Positions 1-13,977 are shown, numbered from the stretch's first letter. The stretch is DNA of 64,000 nt from Heterodera schachtii (GCA_023374025.1 SIJG01000190.1:28814-92813), one strand, 5' to 3'. Translations and numbers: made by a program. The notes: a model not told the origin generated them from the sequence alone.

Positions 1-1911
1 CAATTAATCCTTTTTAAATGTCTATATTAGTTCTAATAAAAATGGTTTTTTATTTTAAATGTGATTCTTTTGTGATTTTTTATAATGTATAATTAATTTA
101 ACATTTTGGATAGTATTAATATTTAATATTTTATTTTTTTAATTTAATGAGGGATTAATATTCATTTTTTTTGATAGTTTTAATAATTAGAGTTTAATCT
201 TTTTCAATAAATTAGTATTTATAAAAGAATTAAAGATTTTGTGTCTTTCAAATCTTAATTTTGCTCTATTTATACATAAAATTTTAATAATCTGAATTTT
301 ATGTAATTGGTTTGTTTTTTTAATTAACAAAATAATCTCTAAGTCAGATATGTCATCTGTGGCATCCCATAAATTGATTATGGTTTCTCTGTTTTCATAT
401 TTGAAAACTCCAAAGATATGTAAAATTAAATTAAATTGTTTTTTCTTTGTTAGGTTTAGTTTTATTTTAACTTTTTAAAATAAGAAAAAACAGATTATAA
501 TTTTTAAATTTTATCTTTTTTATTTCATGTGTTATGTTTAATTTTTTAAATCCATTTTAAGTGCTATGAATTTCTTGTAAATTTTAATCTTTTATAATTA
601 ACATAATAATAAATTTAATATTCATTATTAAAAAGAATAAATTATAAAACAAAATTTTTTATGGTTTTAAATTATGATAAGGAATTGTTTCATTTAAATC
701 TTTTAACAAAAAATTAATTAATTTATTCATTTTATTTTATTTTTTCGGTTTAAGACAAAGTTTGATTTTTAAAAATCTTTATCCTGCGTACTGCACTCGT
801 TAATGTTGAAATAGTTGGAATAAATTAACACATCCGAATATCTTTGCATTACCATGGTTTTTATTCCTTTATATTTTATTTGACCTATTTGCAATATAAA
901 GGTATACCATTTGTGTGTACCCTTTGTGGCCTAATTATTTATTTATTTATTACCAATAATCATTAAATTCATTTTTAATTGTGATAATTTGTTATGTTAA
1001 TAATGGTTTTTTGGACAATTTTCCTGGCTAATTTGGTACTCGATTTATTAGTTCGTCGCCCCACATAAATCAAAATTATAGTTTAAATAATTAAAATTTT
1101 TCAATAAGCTTTATTGATTCGGTTCATTTGTACTATTAGAAAATATATTTTATTTCTTTTAATATAATCTTACGGGTTTTTCTTTGAAAACCTTTTTTCT
1201 TATGTTGAGATATTTTATGTTTAATATTTTTCTGCTGTAAATATGTACACTTTTTATAATATATTACAAGAAATGAAGTTAGTCACATTATTATTTTTGC
1301 AAATTATGTTTCTAAATAAAAATTGTATTAATTAATCTGTTATGATTTTTATTACATTTCAGTAATGTAATTCAAAGGAAGTACAATTTATTTTAATATA
1401 ACTGCTTATAACACAACGCGATACTTAGACAATTTATTTTATTTATCCAAAATTTCTTTAAATTAAGTTATTTTACATATGTTTTACTTTACCATTTCTT
1501 ATTTAGTAGATATTTTGCTTGATATTATTTTATATCTTTATCGCTATTTTACACATGACGCGTTCAAAGCCGTAGCATTTCTTTGAAGAGGTAACATGCC
1601 TTAGTGTTATTTAATAATATTTTGTTTATATTTTGTTATAGATTTTAGCTTTATGATGATTAAAATTAGGTTCAGTTTAGGTAACAGGAGCGGCTTTCGC
1701 TCGTAAATCGCATGTGATATTTTGGAAGATTTTTTCTATTTTAAGTCTTGTTATAAACTATTTTTTCAAAATTTAGGATTTATATATAAAAGCGATATTT
1801 TTTTATTAATATGTCAACGTTTGCAGTATTTTTAATTTTAATTAAATTATTTCTATTCATTTATTTTCCAATTATTTTGTTTTATTATTGTTTTTAACGT
1901 GATAAAACGCT

Positions 1912-2700
1912 AATTGCTTAGGTCCTCAACAGCTTATCAGTTTAACCCATATAATTGTTGTGGGGATTTATTTTTTGATCAATTTTTTTTATAAATTAAG
2001 GTTTTTAAATGCATAATTACAATTCTTATTTAATTTTCTCGCTCTTTTCTTCGGCTTGATTAAAAGCTCCATTGTTCAATTATTTTTTATATTTTTCTTT
2101 TGATTTATATTGTGCCAGATTTAAAATTTGTTTATAACTAACTTTTCCAAATAGGTTAAAATTTTGTTGATGATAAGGTGAAACAATAGATTAATAAGTT
2201 AGTATTTTTTTAAATTACTTTGAATTCTCTTAGATAATTTTAATTGCTTAGGTCCTCAACAGATTATTGTTTAAAACATATAATTGTTGTATATTATTAT
2301 TTTTTGATCAATATTATTTATGGATCTTTTAACGTTCTAATTATTTATTTTACCATCATAATTGCTATTATTATATTCCTGTTAAACTTTTAAAAAATTT
2401 GAATTATTATTTATTTTTATTTATGTCGTAATGCTCTTTTTAGCTCCTTTTTTTGGTTGATTTTTCATGATAAAAATATATTGGATTAATATTAACTATT
2501 CTTATTTGGAAATATTTTTTATTAAACTTATTTCTTTTAATTATAAATATAAATTAAGGTTTTTAAATGCATAATTACATTTCTTATTTAACTTTCTCGC
2601 TCTCTTTCTCTGTTTGGTTAAAAGCTCCATTGTTCAAGTGTTTTTTCTATTCTTTTTTTTTGATTTATATTGTGCCAGATTTAAAATTTGTTTAAAAAAT
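1912..2700. repeat. Nested local tandem duplications
   Basis: The string ATTGCTTAGGTCCTCAACAG occurs at 1,912 and again near 2,244, each followed by a similar stretch ending in TTTTTGATCAAT. A second shared block, starting ATAAATTAAGGTTTTTAAA and including TCTCGCTCT and TTGTGCCAGATTTAAAATTT, occurs at about 1,991-2,140 and 2,548-2,700. The two pairs have different spacings (about 332 and 555 bp), so separate duplication events or an intervening insertion are implied. Confidence 0.65.
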
Positions 2701-3199
2701 AACTATAAATATTTTTATAAATTTAATAGAATCTCGTTTATTGATAACGATTGGGTACTCAAATCATAATGCACAAACAGTTTAATTTCATATTAATATT
2801 TTAGAATCGGATTTTTTTATATTTTGGTTTTGTCAAAATTTAATTTTGCCGTTTCTTGATGTTATAAACTGGCTGCTTTCATCATTATAATTAAAAGAAT
2901 TTTATCTTTGTTTATTAAATGATCGTCATTTTTATTAATCTGATTCATTTCAAATTAAGCATTAAATTATATATATTTTTGGCATTTCAATTCAATAAAT
3001 AAAATATGTCATAAAGCCGTATTTAGATGAACATGTGCATGTTTCATGTATACGCCACAGTTTTTTTTGTTGGCTCTAACGCTTTCTTTCCCATCAAAAT
3101 ACTGAAGTCGAAACAGAAATTTTACTTTACAATTTTAATTTAGATAGATGACTGTTTTGATATTGAGTTTATATTTTATATCATTCATTTTTAATATAA

Positions 3200-5740
3200 A
3201 AGATTACTTCAATCCTTTTTGCATTATTAACTTTTGGATAATCCATCTGGGCATTTTTGAAATAAAACATTTATCATATATAACTTTTTGAAATTTTTAT
3301 TTTAATTTAAAATAAATCTTCAATTTAATGATTAATTTGAAATTTAAGATTTAATAATTGCTTTCATGAGCATTCAGTAATAATAAATTTTTTTATTTCA
3401 TCCTCTTTACGGTTTACTTTTCAGAATAAAAAATTATAAATTCTTGCCTAAATTCAATTTAAAAATATATTTCATAAATTAAGTTCTTTTGAAATAACGA
3501 ATTTTATTTACTTTGATAAGAAAAAATTTAGCAAAATTTTTAATTATTATTTATTATTTATAAATTCTCATGCTACTCAGCTCGTTTCTCATTCTGATTT
3601 TTTTCCAAGAATAGATTTAAAATTTACAATCATTTTATTCCTTATCGCAATGATATAAAAAAATTAAAATTTTATAAATTATTTATTTATAATTATTGCA
3701 AAGAAAAAGTATAAATTATTATTTGTTTTATTTTTTATATTTGTTTTTATTTAAAATGGATTTGTGAATTAATTTATTTAGTAAAATTTTTTCGGCGTTT
3801 ATCATCACATAATATTTCATGATTAAAATGTTTTGTTTCCTTTTCGGCGTCACATGCATAAATTTTTTGGCTGCGTGATTATTTTGGTTTATGGCATACA
3901 AACACAAATTTACCAAAATCTAGCTCTCAAATAATAATATTTTTTCGTTAAATTAAGAAAAATTCTTTAGAATTTTTCGACGGCACTAGTAGTTGACATA
4001 ATGCCCGATAAAAAGGTTTTTTTTGGAAAAACCTAGCGCTTAATTTGAAAAAGGAGGGACTAAAAAAGTATTTCTCATTTTTTATAAAATTGTTTTTGAG
4101 CAAATCCATTTGTCAAGTTCCAAATGTTATTCATTTTTTTCGCTTACCGGCACTGTAAATTAAAAACAAAAAATCACCAAAAACTCGGTCAAAAAAGCGA
4201 GTCATTAAAAATCGCAAAAAAATTACTAAAGAGTAAAAAGGTAAGAAATTGAAAGATTTATAAATGTACTAAAATACAATCCCAACAGATAAATTTGCCT
4301 TTTTCAATAAGCAAAAGTGAGTTTTGTTCTTTTTTGATATTTTCACAAAATAAAGTCTATGGATCAATTGTATTTTTTTGTTATAAAAATATTTATGCCA
4401 TTTTCTAGTAATTTGCAATTTTTGATACAATTTTTTAATTATAAGTGTATAATGATGTTTTAACTTACCCTAAAATGTAAGATAAAATTTTTGGGGGGTT
4501 TTTTGGTAAAATGCTATTTTCAGAGAAATAAGTGAAAATGTTAAAACCTAAAAGTTTGGGCCATAAAAATTACAAAATTAAATTTATATAATCACATGAA
4601 AATAGAAAAAAGAAACTAATTGAAGAAAAAATTGGTATGATAAATTAATTATCGGTGCCTCCGATTAATGAATGTATAGAATATTTAAAAACTTTTTCAA
4701 ATTTAAAAATTCTTTGTCTCTAGCATATGTTGTGATAATGTAGAAGTCTTCAAATTTTGTAATTACTTCAATCCTTTTGGCATTATTAACTTTTGGAATC
4801 TAATCTAAAGAAAATTTTTAATTTTTTTCTTTAATCTATCTGGGAATTTCGAAATAAATTATTTATCATATATGACTTTTATTTGAAATTCTTATTTTGA
4901 TTTAAAAGTGAATCTTCAATTTAATTATTAATTTAAGATTCAAGATTTAATAATTGATTTCATGAGCATTCATTAATAATATAAACTTTTTTGTTTAAAC
5001 CTCTTTACGGCTTACTTTTCAGAACAAAAAATTGATATTTTATTAGATAAATTATTCTATATTTTATTTAATAAAATCTTTGTATAATTTATATATTAAA
5101 TAGCCTTGACAATATAAGAACATTTTTATTTCCATTACTCATAAAAATTTACAAAAATTTTAATTAATTATTTGTTATTTATAATGTTATTCGACTCCTT
5201 TCACGTACTCTTTTTCCAAGAATAGTTTTTTAAATTTGCAACTATTTCATTCATTATCGCAATGATATATAAATAATAAAATTTTACAAGTATTTATTTA
5301 AAAATTGTTGCAAATAAAAAGTATAAATTACTATTTGTTTAATTTTTTTATTTGTACTTATTTAAAAAAGGGATTTTTTAATTTAATTTATTGAGTAAAT
5401 TTATTAAATACATTTCGGCGTTTACGATCAAATAATATTCATAATTAAAATGTTATTTTTCTTTTTCGGCGTCACACGCATAAATTTTTTGGCTGCACGA
5501 TTATTTTGGTTTATGGCATACAAATACAAATTTACCAAAAATCTAGCTCTCAAATAATACCATTTTTTTCGTTAAAAATTAGGAAAAATGCATATAATGA
5601 AAAAGGCGAGGCTGAAAAGGTATTTCTTATTTTTTTAAATAGTTTTTGAGCAAATCCATTTATCAAGTTCCAAATTTCAATTTTTTCGCTTATCGGCACT
5701 GTAAATTAAAAACAAAAAACCAAAAAACCTGGTCAAAAAT
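3200..5740. repeat. Direct tandem duplication, period about 1.6 kb
   Basis: About 3,200-4,200 and 4,760-5,740 are two diverged copies of the same block. Shared landmarks in order are ATTACTTCAATCCTTTTKGCA, GAGCATTCAKTAATAATA, TTTCCAAGAATAG, GGCGTTTAYSATCA, TTTTCGGCGTCACAYGCAT, CTAGCTCTCAAATAATA and GAGCAAATCCATTTRTCAAG. A third version is at about 21,385-22,240 inside unit 2. None of the copies has a shared long open frame, so I regard this as non-coding repeat DNA. Confidence 0.7.
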
Positions 5741-5914
5741 GTATGTCAAAATTAAAAAAAAATTCATTCTTCATAATTTTTGGCCCATATCGTATGTCTT
5801 TTACTTCCGAAAATTTAAAAATATATCTTAATTGTAACTCCAATCAGTGAATAAAATTGTTTGCCTTAATCTGAAATTATTTTCATATAAAAAAAGTAAT
5901 TTAAAAAAATTATA

Positions 5915-6005
5915 CCCCATTTTTCGCCCTTATTTTTGCCCTTATTTAGCGATTTTTTCGCCCTTATCTAAGGCCTTATTTTGGAGTTTTCGCCCTTAAA
6001 TCCTC
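5915..6005. repeat. Echo-motif cluster, TTTTCGCCCTTAT type
   Basis: The motif TTTTCGCCCTTAT and close variants (TTTTTGCCCTTATTT, TTTTCGCCCTTATC, GTTTTCGCCCTTAAA) are reiterated about four to five times with different spacers. This is one of several loci in the window where a distinct short phrase is repeated imperfectly inside AT-rich DNA. No coding potential is visible. Confidence 0.5.
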
Positions 6006-6425
6006 ACTCTAGAAATGAAGTGGAGAAAAAGGGTAGGATGGAGGACAGCGGATGGGAGGAAAGGATGCCCAATAGAGTGCTGTGAGGGCAATAATGCCAA
6101 TAGCGTGCTGGGAGCGCGTCGTTTTTGTGCGTACTTTTGCTAACAGAGAATGCAGCGAGAGAATGTAATAGAAGAGAGTGAGGGAGACCGACGAACAAAG
6201 ATAAAGAGATGAGGAGAGAGGAAGGCAGAGACAACAGAGAGAGACAAAACCCGAGAGAGAGATGAAGAGATAGAGAAAGAGAGGGTCGGAGATTCAGGAG
6301 CAATAGTGGCAAAAATTGCGAATTAATGATGTATTGTAATTACTTAACTCAAAAAGCGAGAAATTCGTTTGCTCAAGAGTAACAATATTGTAATTCTTGA
6401 GATCGTAATAGCACTAAGGGTTCTT
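5990..6425. repeat. Purine-rich interspersed repeat, copy 1
   Basis: First of four copies of an interspersed repeat. Its core reads GAAGTGGAGAAAAA, then a GGAGGACAGCGG block, AATAATGCCAATAGC, GGGAGCGCGTCGTTTTTGTG, and a GAGA-rich tract (6,160-6,290). It ends with a CTCAAGAG...TCTTGAG hairpin and GATCGTAATAGCACTAA. The left part of the same repeat (GTTAAAACCTAAAAGTTTGG) lies at 4,530-4,640, separated by the local duplication. The minus-strand Ser/Leu-rich frame over it is a consequence of the GAGA tract and is not a gene. Confidence 0.7.
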
Positions 6426-7964
6426 TATTTAGGTATGAAAATGACCTTATTATGGTTTGACAAAAATCCCGAATTTAGAAAAACTATTATAGTCATCAAT
6501 TCATTTTTGTAATATATTAATAGAAAGAAATTAAGAAGGTTGTTCGGGTGTCGACAAGTTAAAAATCCTTTTGTTCATTTATAGTTTTAAGCATTTTATT
6601 TAGTTTCTGTTTTTAAAACAACAAAATAATTCATTAATAAAATATTTTTTTTTTTAATTTTTATTATTTTAATATTGTTTTAAGTTCATTATCATTAGCG
6701 GAAGAAAATTATTCATATTTGATAAATGTATTTTGTATATTTATTTTAAATATTACTTAGTAATTCTATTATATTAGTTTTTTAAGCTTTGATTTCAACA
6801 TGTATTTTATTTATCTTATTATGCCATAGTTATTTCATTTTTTATTTTAATTTTACTTGTCCACCTGCAAATTAGGCATCCGCGTTTTGTGGCGGATCCT
6901 TTTTACATTTTGACGGACTTTTAATGAATATTTGCTGAATTTAAATTTATCTTTATTAAATGCGGTGAATTTCATTGAGCGAAAGCAATTTCACCTTAAA
7001 ATAAAAATAATTTTTTTATGATTTTCCTTTTTATCTGGCTTTTTCGCTCTTAGTCTATCATTTGTTGCCATATGCCGTTTCGGTTTTGTAACCTTGCAAA
7101 GAAAATATATTTGCATTTATATATTATATATAATATTTCAAAAGAAATAAGGCTTTAAAGTGCAAAATTCCATTTTTGTCATTTTTTATTTTTTCATTTA
7201 ACAAAATTAAATTACCAATAATTGAATGAATAATTATAAAGAGCAGCACAAATTTGGCGTTTGAAAAAATTTAATTTATTTATTTCATTAAAAAATTTAA
7301 ATAACATATTTAATTATGATTTCATTGCTATGAATTAAATTGCTAATAAAGTTAATAATTTTGTTATATATATAAATAGGGTAAATGAATGGAGGAACAA
7401 AAAAGAGGACGCTATATAAAAACTTTTTTCTTTATTTGTTAATTAATTTTTGTCGTAAATATTTTATTTTTAACTAATTGTTTTAAATTGTTGTTGGTGA
7501 TTTCGAAATTTTTGCTTGATATTAATTTATTCATTAAATTGTTTAATTAATTTTATTAAAGAAAAGATATTTTATTTATTTTCTCTTCAATTTCTGAATT
7601 TTGATATTTTTTTAGGAAATTAAATGCTAATGCTATCAAATTCTTGTTCAAACGCGATTAAGTTATCCCTTTTGTTATTTTTTCGGTTATTAGAACAAAC
7701 AATAATTGCTCTTTTTCATTGTTATTGACAATGAAATAAATATTATAAAATTTTTTATTTATTTCATTAAGTAAATTAAAAACAATATAATCTTTTAGTG
7801 GAATTATTATTACTTTTTGCATATTTATTCAAATTATGTTGTGGGGCTACTTAATTATGTAAAAGTTTTATTCGATTGTTTTTTCCTATATTTTATTCCA
7901 AATATTTGAACTCAAGTTATAAAAAGTATATTTTATTGTTTTTCTATTCTTATCAATGCTGTTT

Positions 7965-8085
7965 AGCCGAGCCGGGAGCGGGACCAAAAAAAAACCAGGA
8001 CCGGGATTTCTTTTTTTCAAAAACTCGGTGACCGGAGCGGGACCTAATAACCGGTAATTCCCGACCCGGTCCCGTAAAAGGCTAC
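7965..8085. repeat. GC-rich GACCGGG fold-back cluster
   Basis: A GC-rich patch of about 120 bp in AT-rich DNA. The left half repeats GGGAGCGGGACC and CAGGACCGGGA. The right half contains the complementary phrase CCCGACCCGGTCCCG, so the patch can fold back. The outermost bases TAGCC and GGCTA are inverted. Related GACCGGGA clusters occur at 24,925-24,965 and 38,655-38,760. It may be a small non-autonomous transposable element; no transposase is present. Confidence 0.5.
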
Positions 8086-9604
8086 TTTCGTGAATAGAAA
8101 CAATATTTTTTTAATATTACTTCAAATTATTTTTTATTAATTTTTATTTTAATATTTTCCTTTATTTAAATTTTTAGTAGTGTATTTTATTTAAATTTAT
8201 CCTCATTACTCTGATTTATTTATTTATTTTTGTAATTTTTTATTAAAAAAATATTTAGCGTAAAAAATTGGGTATTATATACTTCCAAACTAATAATGGT
8301 ATAAAATGCAAAATTCTGTTTTTTTGGATTGGATGTTGTTTGTGAGTTCGAGCAAGTGTTCCAAACTCATTGACGTTGTCTTTTTTTAATATATAAAAAG
8401 AGATTATTTTTGTCCCTAAATATTTAAAATTTTAAAGAATATAATTTAAATAAAATTAAAACTGCTAATTATTTAATAACTTTCTCATATTTATAAAATT
8501 GTTTATTTTTTATAAAAGTATATTTACTCTCATAAATAAAATTTTTCTAAAAAGGTTCATTTGCATGTTTAATGAATTTTATTTTTGTTTTATATATTTG
8601 GTAAATTTGTTTTATTTATTCTCAAGATTAATTGAATAATAATAATAATAAATAATTTTTTGAATTTTGCGTTAAACATATATTTAAATTATATGTCTTA
8701 TTGATTTTATCCTTTGTTTTAATATTTTTTGTGATTATATATTTGTTTTCTATAAGCATACGTGTTTTTATAATTATTTTTTGTTTAATACATGTAAAAT
8801 CATTTCTCATTTTTTTTATTAGTTTTTTTATTTTTCATTTAATACTTTTCCATAGGACTATGTTTATTCAAGGTTTTCAATTATACTAAACATCATACAT
8901 CTTTTTATGTCTCCTAGTTTAGCTTGAAATTGCAATATGCAACAAGCATTATAATTTTTGATGATTATATTTTTTGGTATTTGGTTTTTAATGGGAATAT
9001 TGTTGGGTATTTTTTTAAACTCAATTTATTATTTAAATTATGTTTAACCTTTTAATTATGCTTTTGTAAATCTGTGATTGTGCTGTTACTTTTATTAATT
9101 ATTTAATATCTATTAACATTCTCATGTACAGAAACAGAGTTAATATTCACTTCGGGCAGGCTTTCTTGTCTTTTAATAGATTATCATTAAGCCAATATAT
9201 AAGCCAACATTTTGATTAGAGCATATTTTGATGTTAAGATTTTACAAAAATTTGGATTGATAAAAATGAAAATTATAAGATAAAAATATCTCAAAATTGA
9301 ATTATTTTGTGTTTTTTTCTCATGTCTTGCATATGTTTTTCGACAAAGGTAAGGTACTCTGCTTTTGAATTTTAGTACAGATAGGTAAAATGAAGATTTT
9401 ATTTGATTTATTTAAAAGTAATTTCTGTTACTTATTATTATTATTATTATTGTATTTAAAAATTTGTAGTCTAACATAACATTTTTTCTTATACAAAATG
9501 CATCAAAGCCTCTGCCTTCAATGATAACTGCTGCATTGTAAAACAACAGAAACATTTTGAATTTCTATTGTATTTTTTAAATTAATTCTTGCACATAAGA
9601 GATG

Positions 9605-9607
<3 letters not shown>

Positions 9608-9681
<74 letters not shown>
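9608..9681. repeat. (TA)n microsatellite
   Basis: An almost perfect run of TA dinucleotides of roughly 74 bp. It lies inside the block whose counterpart in unit 2 (about 25,230) lacks the run, so the expansion postdates the duplication. Confidence 0.95.
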
Positions 9682-9684
<3 letters not shown>

Positions 9685-10374
9685 CCCAAATTTTTTATTT
9701 CTTCAAAATTACATTTGTTATTTGAAATCTTTATTTAAATGACTCACTCTTTATTACTTTTTTACTTAAAATTATTTATTTTATTTTAATTAACCCTAGT
9801 CTTTATTTTATGTCGAAATTTTATATATTTTTTTCAATTGTTATTTATACATTGAAAATATTTTGTAATTTTGCTTATTTGTCTTTTATGAGGGCTCCAA
9901 GTTTGAGTCTGGATTTTGTAAAAATTTAGCAGTTTTACATAATTAGTATGTACATGGATATTGAAACTTTATTTTTTATTTAAAAATTTCTTAAATTTTA
10001 AAGAGTGCAACATATAGTTTTGAAAACCTTGGTTTTAAACGATAAAAGCAGCGGTTTTTTCAATTTTATTTATTTGCGTTACCACAACGCCCTTTAAATT
10101 GTTTCATTTATTAAAATTGAAAATGATTCTATTTCTTTGTTTTCATTTCTGAGGCCTTGTTTATCTTTGAATAGATTATTAAAAAGATAAATATGATTAA
10201 GGCAAAATATATTTAGTACTTCGAAAATAATAAATAATTTTGTACATCATTTAATTTGTTGCTTTAATTAATTTATTTATTTTTCCGATTAAATAAAAAA
10301 TGCTTTTGAGTAGATTAATAGAATAAATTAATGGTTTTAGTGTTGTTTTTTTTTCTATTTACATTTTGGGATTG

Positions 10375-10490
10375 TGCTCTAAAATTAAGTATTTCTCGAA
10401 GTAAGCCTGCCACTTCTTAGCTTGCGATGTCGCTTTCATCGAATGGCATACCCTATGTTCTTCTTCATTTGTATCATAGGGACTTTAAAT
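10375..10490 (-). other. GC-richer island, possible exon or exon relic
   Basis: On the minus strand this island is open for 38 codons and reads PYDTNEEEHR at its start and AKKWQAYFEKYLILEH near its end, a protein-like composition. A close copy with the same frame lies at about 27,075-27,180. The two copies differ at about seven bases in the best-conserved 93 bp, and most differences change the amino acid, so selection on this frame is not supported. I do not recognise a family. It also contains a CCCTATG...CATAGGG inverted repeat. Confidence 0.2.
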
Positions 10491-10653
10491 TTGGCTTTGT
10501 TTTGCTGTAATGCATTTTTATTATTTAATTAAATAGTTTTTTTATTTTATGAATATTTTTTACTCATCATTTTTGTTTGATTTTTATCGTTAAGTTACTT
10601 TTTACATTTCTGAAATATTCAAACAAATGTACTTATTTCGGAAATACTTGTAG

Positions 10654-10654
<1 letters not shown>

Positions 10655-10692
<38 letters not shown>

Positions 10693-10700
10693 TATATATT
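10655..10700. repeat. (TA)n microsatellite
   Basis: A second, shorter TA run with one interruption (TATAGATATA). The counterpart at about 27,330 in unit 2 has no such run. Confidence 0.9.
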
Positions 10701-13094
10701 TATATTTATATAAATTTAATTTTATCTCGATTGGCAGAAGTCGGCACCCGTTGGGCCTTTAAGTAAAAATTTTCTTTAATTGAATAAGATTTATTAAAAT
10801 ATTAAATTTTATCTTATTTGAGTTATTTGTTGCGCAAAAACTCTAATTTTCTCTATTAAATGATTATCTTTATTGTAAGCAATGTTGAGACTCTTTTTTA
10901 TCAATAGAGCTTATCTGTTTATTTTATATTAAGATCATTTCAGCGAGTAATTTTTTAATAGGTTATTATTTATATAATGTTTTTTGTTTGTTTTTCTAAA
11001 GCTATTGATGAATTTTAGGTTTTTATCATAAAATTTCCGTTGTTATATTATCTTTAAATTTTATTATTAATATTATAATTATTTCGAATAAATAATGATC
11101 ACTCGCATTCATGTTGATTCAATTTGTAGGCCAGATGTTTTTAATATTTTAGCATGAGTAGGTAACATCTTTACCTTGTTTTGGTTTTTTAAATTTATTT
11201 TTAGTAAACTAGATTCGCTTTCATTTCTCAAATAAATTGTTTTTCCATGGTTTGGGCTCTTTGGTCATTTTTTAGTTTGGTCTAAGTTTTTTAAATTGCT
11301 TTACTTTTTTAAGTTAACTTTGATTCAACAATATTTGATTCAAATTATTATTTGAGAGTTTAATTATGGATTACTTAATGCTTTTATTTTCAATAATATT
11401 AATTATTCCATTTTCACGTCGAATGACCAATATACCAATCTCCTGGACAGCTTCTTTCTTTTCTTAATTTTATTTATAGTTATTCTGTTATTTATTTTTA
11501 ATTATATACTAAACTAAATTTCTATAGATTCTTTAATATTGTGTTTATGGTAACAAAATTTGCTATTATCAGCCTGTTTGATTATATTTTAATAAAAGTA
11601 TTTTTTTTTTGTAAAGGCACGAATTAGATGTAAATCCAATGTTTTATAACTTTATTAGATAGTTTTAATAAAAATGCTATTAGATTCTTCTTGCCTATTT
11701 ATGCATTTGAGCTTTATATTTATATTCGAACATTGTTACCATTAAAGAGGTCGTTGCTTTTATTTTGTTAATGACCGCTTGCAAACAATTAGTATTTGGT
11801 CATTTAATAAATTTAAATTTCTCTTTTTATAATTTATTTTTGTAATTAAACACAATAATCTAATTTTTATCTAAAAGCTCTTATGTATTTAACTTTTTAA
11901 TGTTATGGTAATTTTTTATAACGTAATTCACATAAATATGTTTGAGTATTATGCACTTAATTATTTTTTTTTTTAGTGTGACGGATCATTTTCTTGCCCA
12001 TATTATGAATATATAACTTCTTATCTTATAGGCAATTTTTTGTAAAATTTTGAAAGTTTCTTCATGTATTAAAACATAAGTTAACTATGAATTCAATTAT
12101 TCAGAACTATTGAATATTGATGTAAATTATTTTTAACTGCAAAATATTTAACGGTATCTTTGATTATGAATAACTTTAAAGTTTTTTGTTTTCAATTGTT
12201 CTGGTGCAAAAGAACTTCAATTCTCTTATAATTTCTTCATATATTAAAATTAATAGTTCTCATTACATCTTTGAAAAACTTATGTATTGTTAGCGATTAT
12301 ATTATTATTTTTAATGAATTAATAAGAAATTAATTGTTATCCCCAATTAGAATATTAATATTATTTTTTGCAATAAATATTGACGAGATTTTTAATTTGT
12401 TATTATAAAAATAAAAAAATGTTTTTTATTTTTTACAATAAATTACTGAAGAGATTTTTAATTTGCTATTAGAAATTTTAAAAAACTCTTGTTCTGTTCC
12501 AACGGCAGATTTCTCAATGGCGCAAATGGTGAAATAATGTAAATTAAAAATTTTAATAAATTTTATTTTATGCAATGTAAAATTAGGAAATTTGATTTAA
12601 GCTGTCGTATTTTTGTAAAATATTTTTCGTTATTCTCGCGTCGGGTGATTTGTCAACATTGTATTTTTTGCGATATTATAATCCTTTGTTGCATATTTTA
12701 TTTATTTTGTATTTATTTTCAATATGTTTTTATTATTTTTAAATTATTAATAAATTAATTTACAATTGTTGACATCACGGATTGTTGTAAATTTGTTCAT
12801 CATGATTATGCTAAATATCGATTTATTTTATTTTTATATTATGAAGATTTTTTACTTTTTCATTAAAACGCCATAATTTGAAAATTTTAATTTTATTATT
12901 ATTTTGTATTAATCACTTTTGTTATTTTTTAAATTATAATTTTCACCCATTCTTTCGGCATAGGCGAAAACTGCGTATGGTTCAAAATTATGTTAATTTT
13001 TTTATCATTATTTTCATTTATCTTAAAATAAATTTTAATTTATGTCATTTTTAAGGTCCATATTTATTAATCAGCAGAACGAATAAGTGATTCT

Positions 13095-13280
13095 TTTCTT
13101 TCTGATGTATATTTATTACAGAAAAATTTGCAATTTGATTTTTCATACAATTATAAGTAATATGTGTATTTATATAAAAATTTACAATTTTATTTTTCAT
13201 ACAATTATAAGTAATATATGTATTTATATAAAAATTAAAATTTTATTTTTCATATATTTATAAGTAATATGTGTATTTGC
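13095..13280. repeat. Tandem repeat, three copies of about 54 bp
   Basis: Three adjacent copies of a unit ending TTTTCATACAATTATAAGTA and followed by ATATGTGTATTTATATAAAA. The repeated CATACAA/CATATAT landmarks are at about 13,144, 13,198 and 13,251. Confidence 0.8.
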
Positions 13281-13977
13281 AAATGTTAGGTGGAATTTTA
13301 TTTTAGATATAGATTTGGAATTTTGGAGTTTTAATACATATATTTGAAAATTTTATTGCCTGGATTCAATATATTATATATAATTTTTTTCTTCAATTAG
13401 ATTCATAAAAATTTTTTTTCCATTTTCAAAAAAATGTTTATAATTATTATATTACTTATATAATTAATTGTTTAAAATTGATTGTGATAAGTGCAACTAC
13501 ACCTTTAAAACGATTAACAGCGGCAGTCCAATTAGTAATGGGCCAGGACAATCTTTATCGGTCGACACTATAAAATTAATTGTAGAGAATAGATTAAGAT
13601 TATTTCTTGTATATTATGAAATAAATGCTATCATAAAATTTACATTGTAATTTCATTCTTTTTCCTCGTTATAATTATCGTATTCTAAAACGGCAATGGA
13701 AATATATCACTTTATTACTTATAAAATGTTAATTTATTTCTTTAAAAGACGTGTATTTCATTTTATACCTATAAATTTTTATTTTTAAATATATTGAAAG
13801 TTTATATATTCATTTATTTGGTTTTTCTTTTTTTAAATTTTTACGTTTTCATTTTCTTTTATATATATGACAATTTATAAATTTATTAAATAAATATTCT
13901 TTATAAGATTTTATAAGCAAAAAAGTTTGCATTCTTTAAAAGGTTTTTAATAATTTTTACAATTCTTGAGTTCTTGG

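Noticed and set aside
6004..6312. Minus-strand Ser/Leu-rich open frame, with similar frames at 22,689-23,103, 35,248-35,598 and 44,662-45,154
   Set aside because: They are translations of the GAGA-rich interspersed repeat. The frame differs between copies and the composition is explained by the purine tract.
9890..9915. CCAAGTTTGAG resembles the end of the nematode spliced leader SL1
   Set aside because: The bases before it (GGGCT) do not match the leader, no donor-like GTAA follows, and the related copy near 25,540 reads CCAAATTTGAG. Chance match in repeated DNA.
13468..13650. Sixty-codon plus-strand frame with SGSPISNGPGQSLSVDTIKL
   Set aside because: Slightly GC-richer and protein-like, but the apparent start is a TTG, there is no conserved copy, no splice signals and no recognised domain. 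Left as unexplained sequence.
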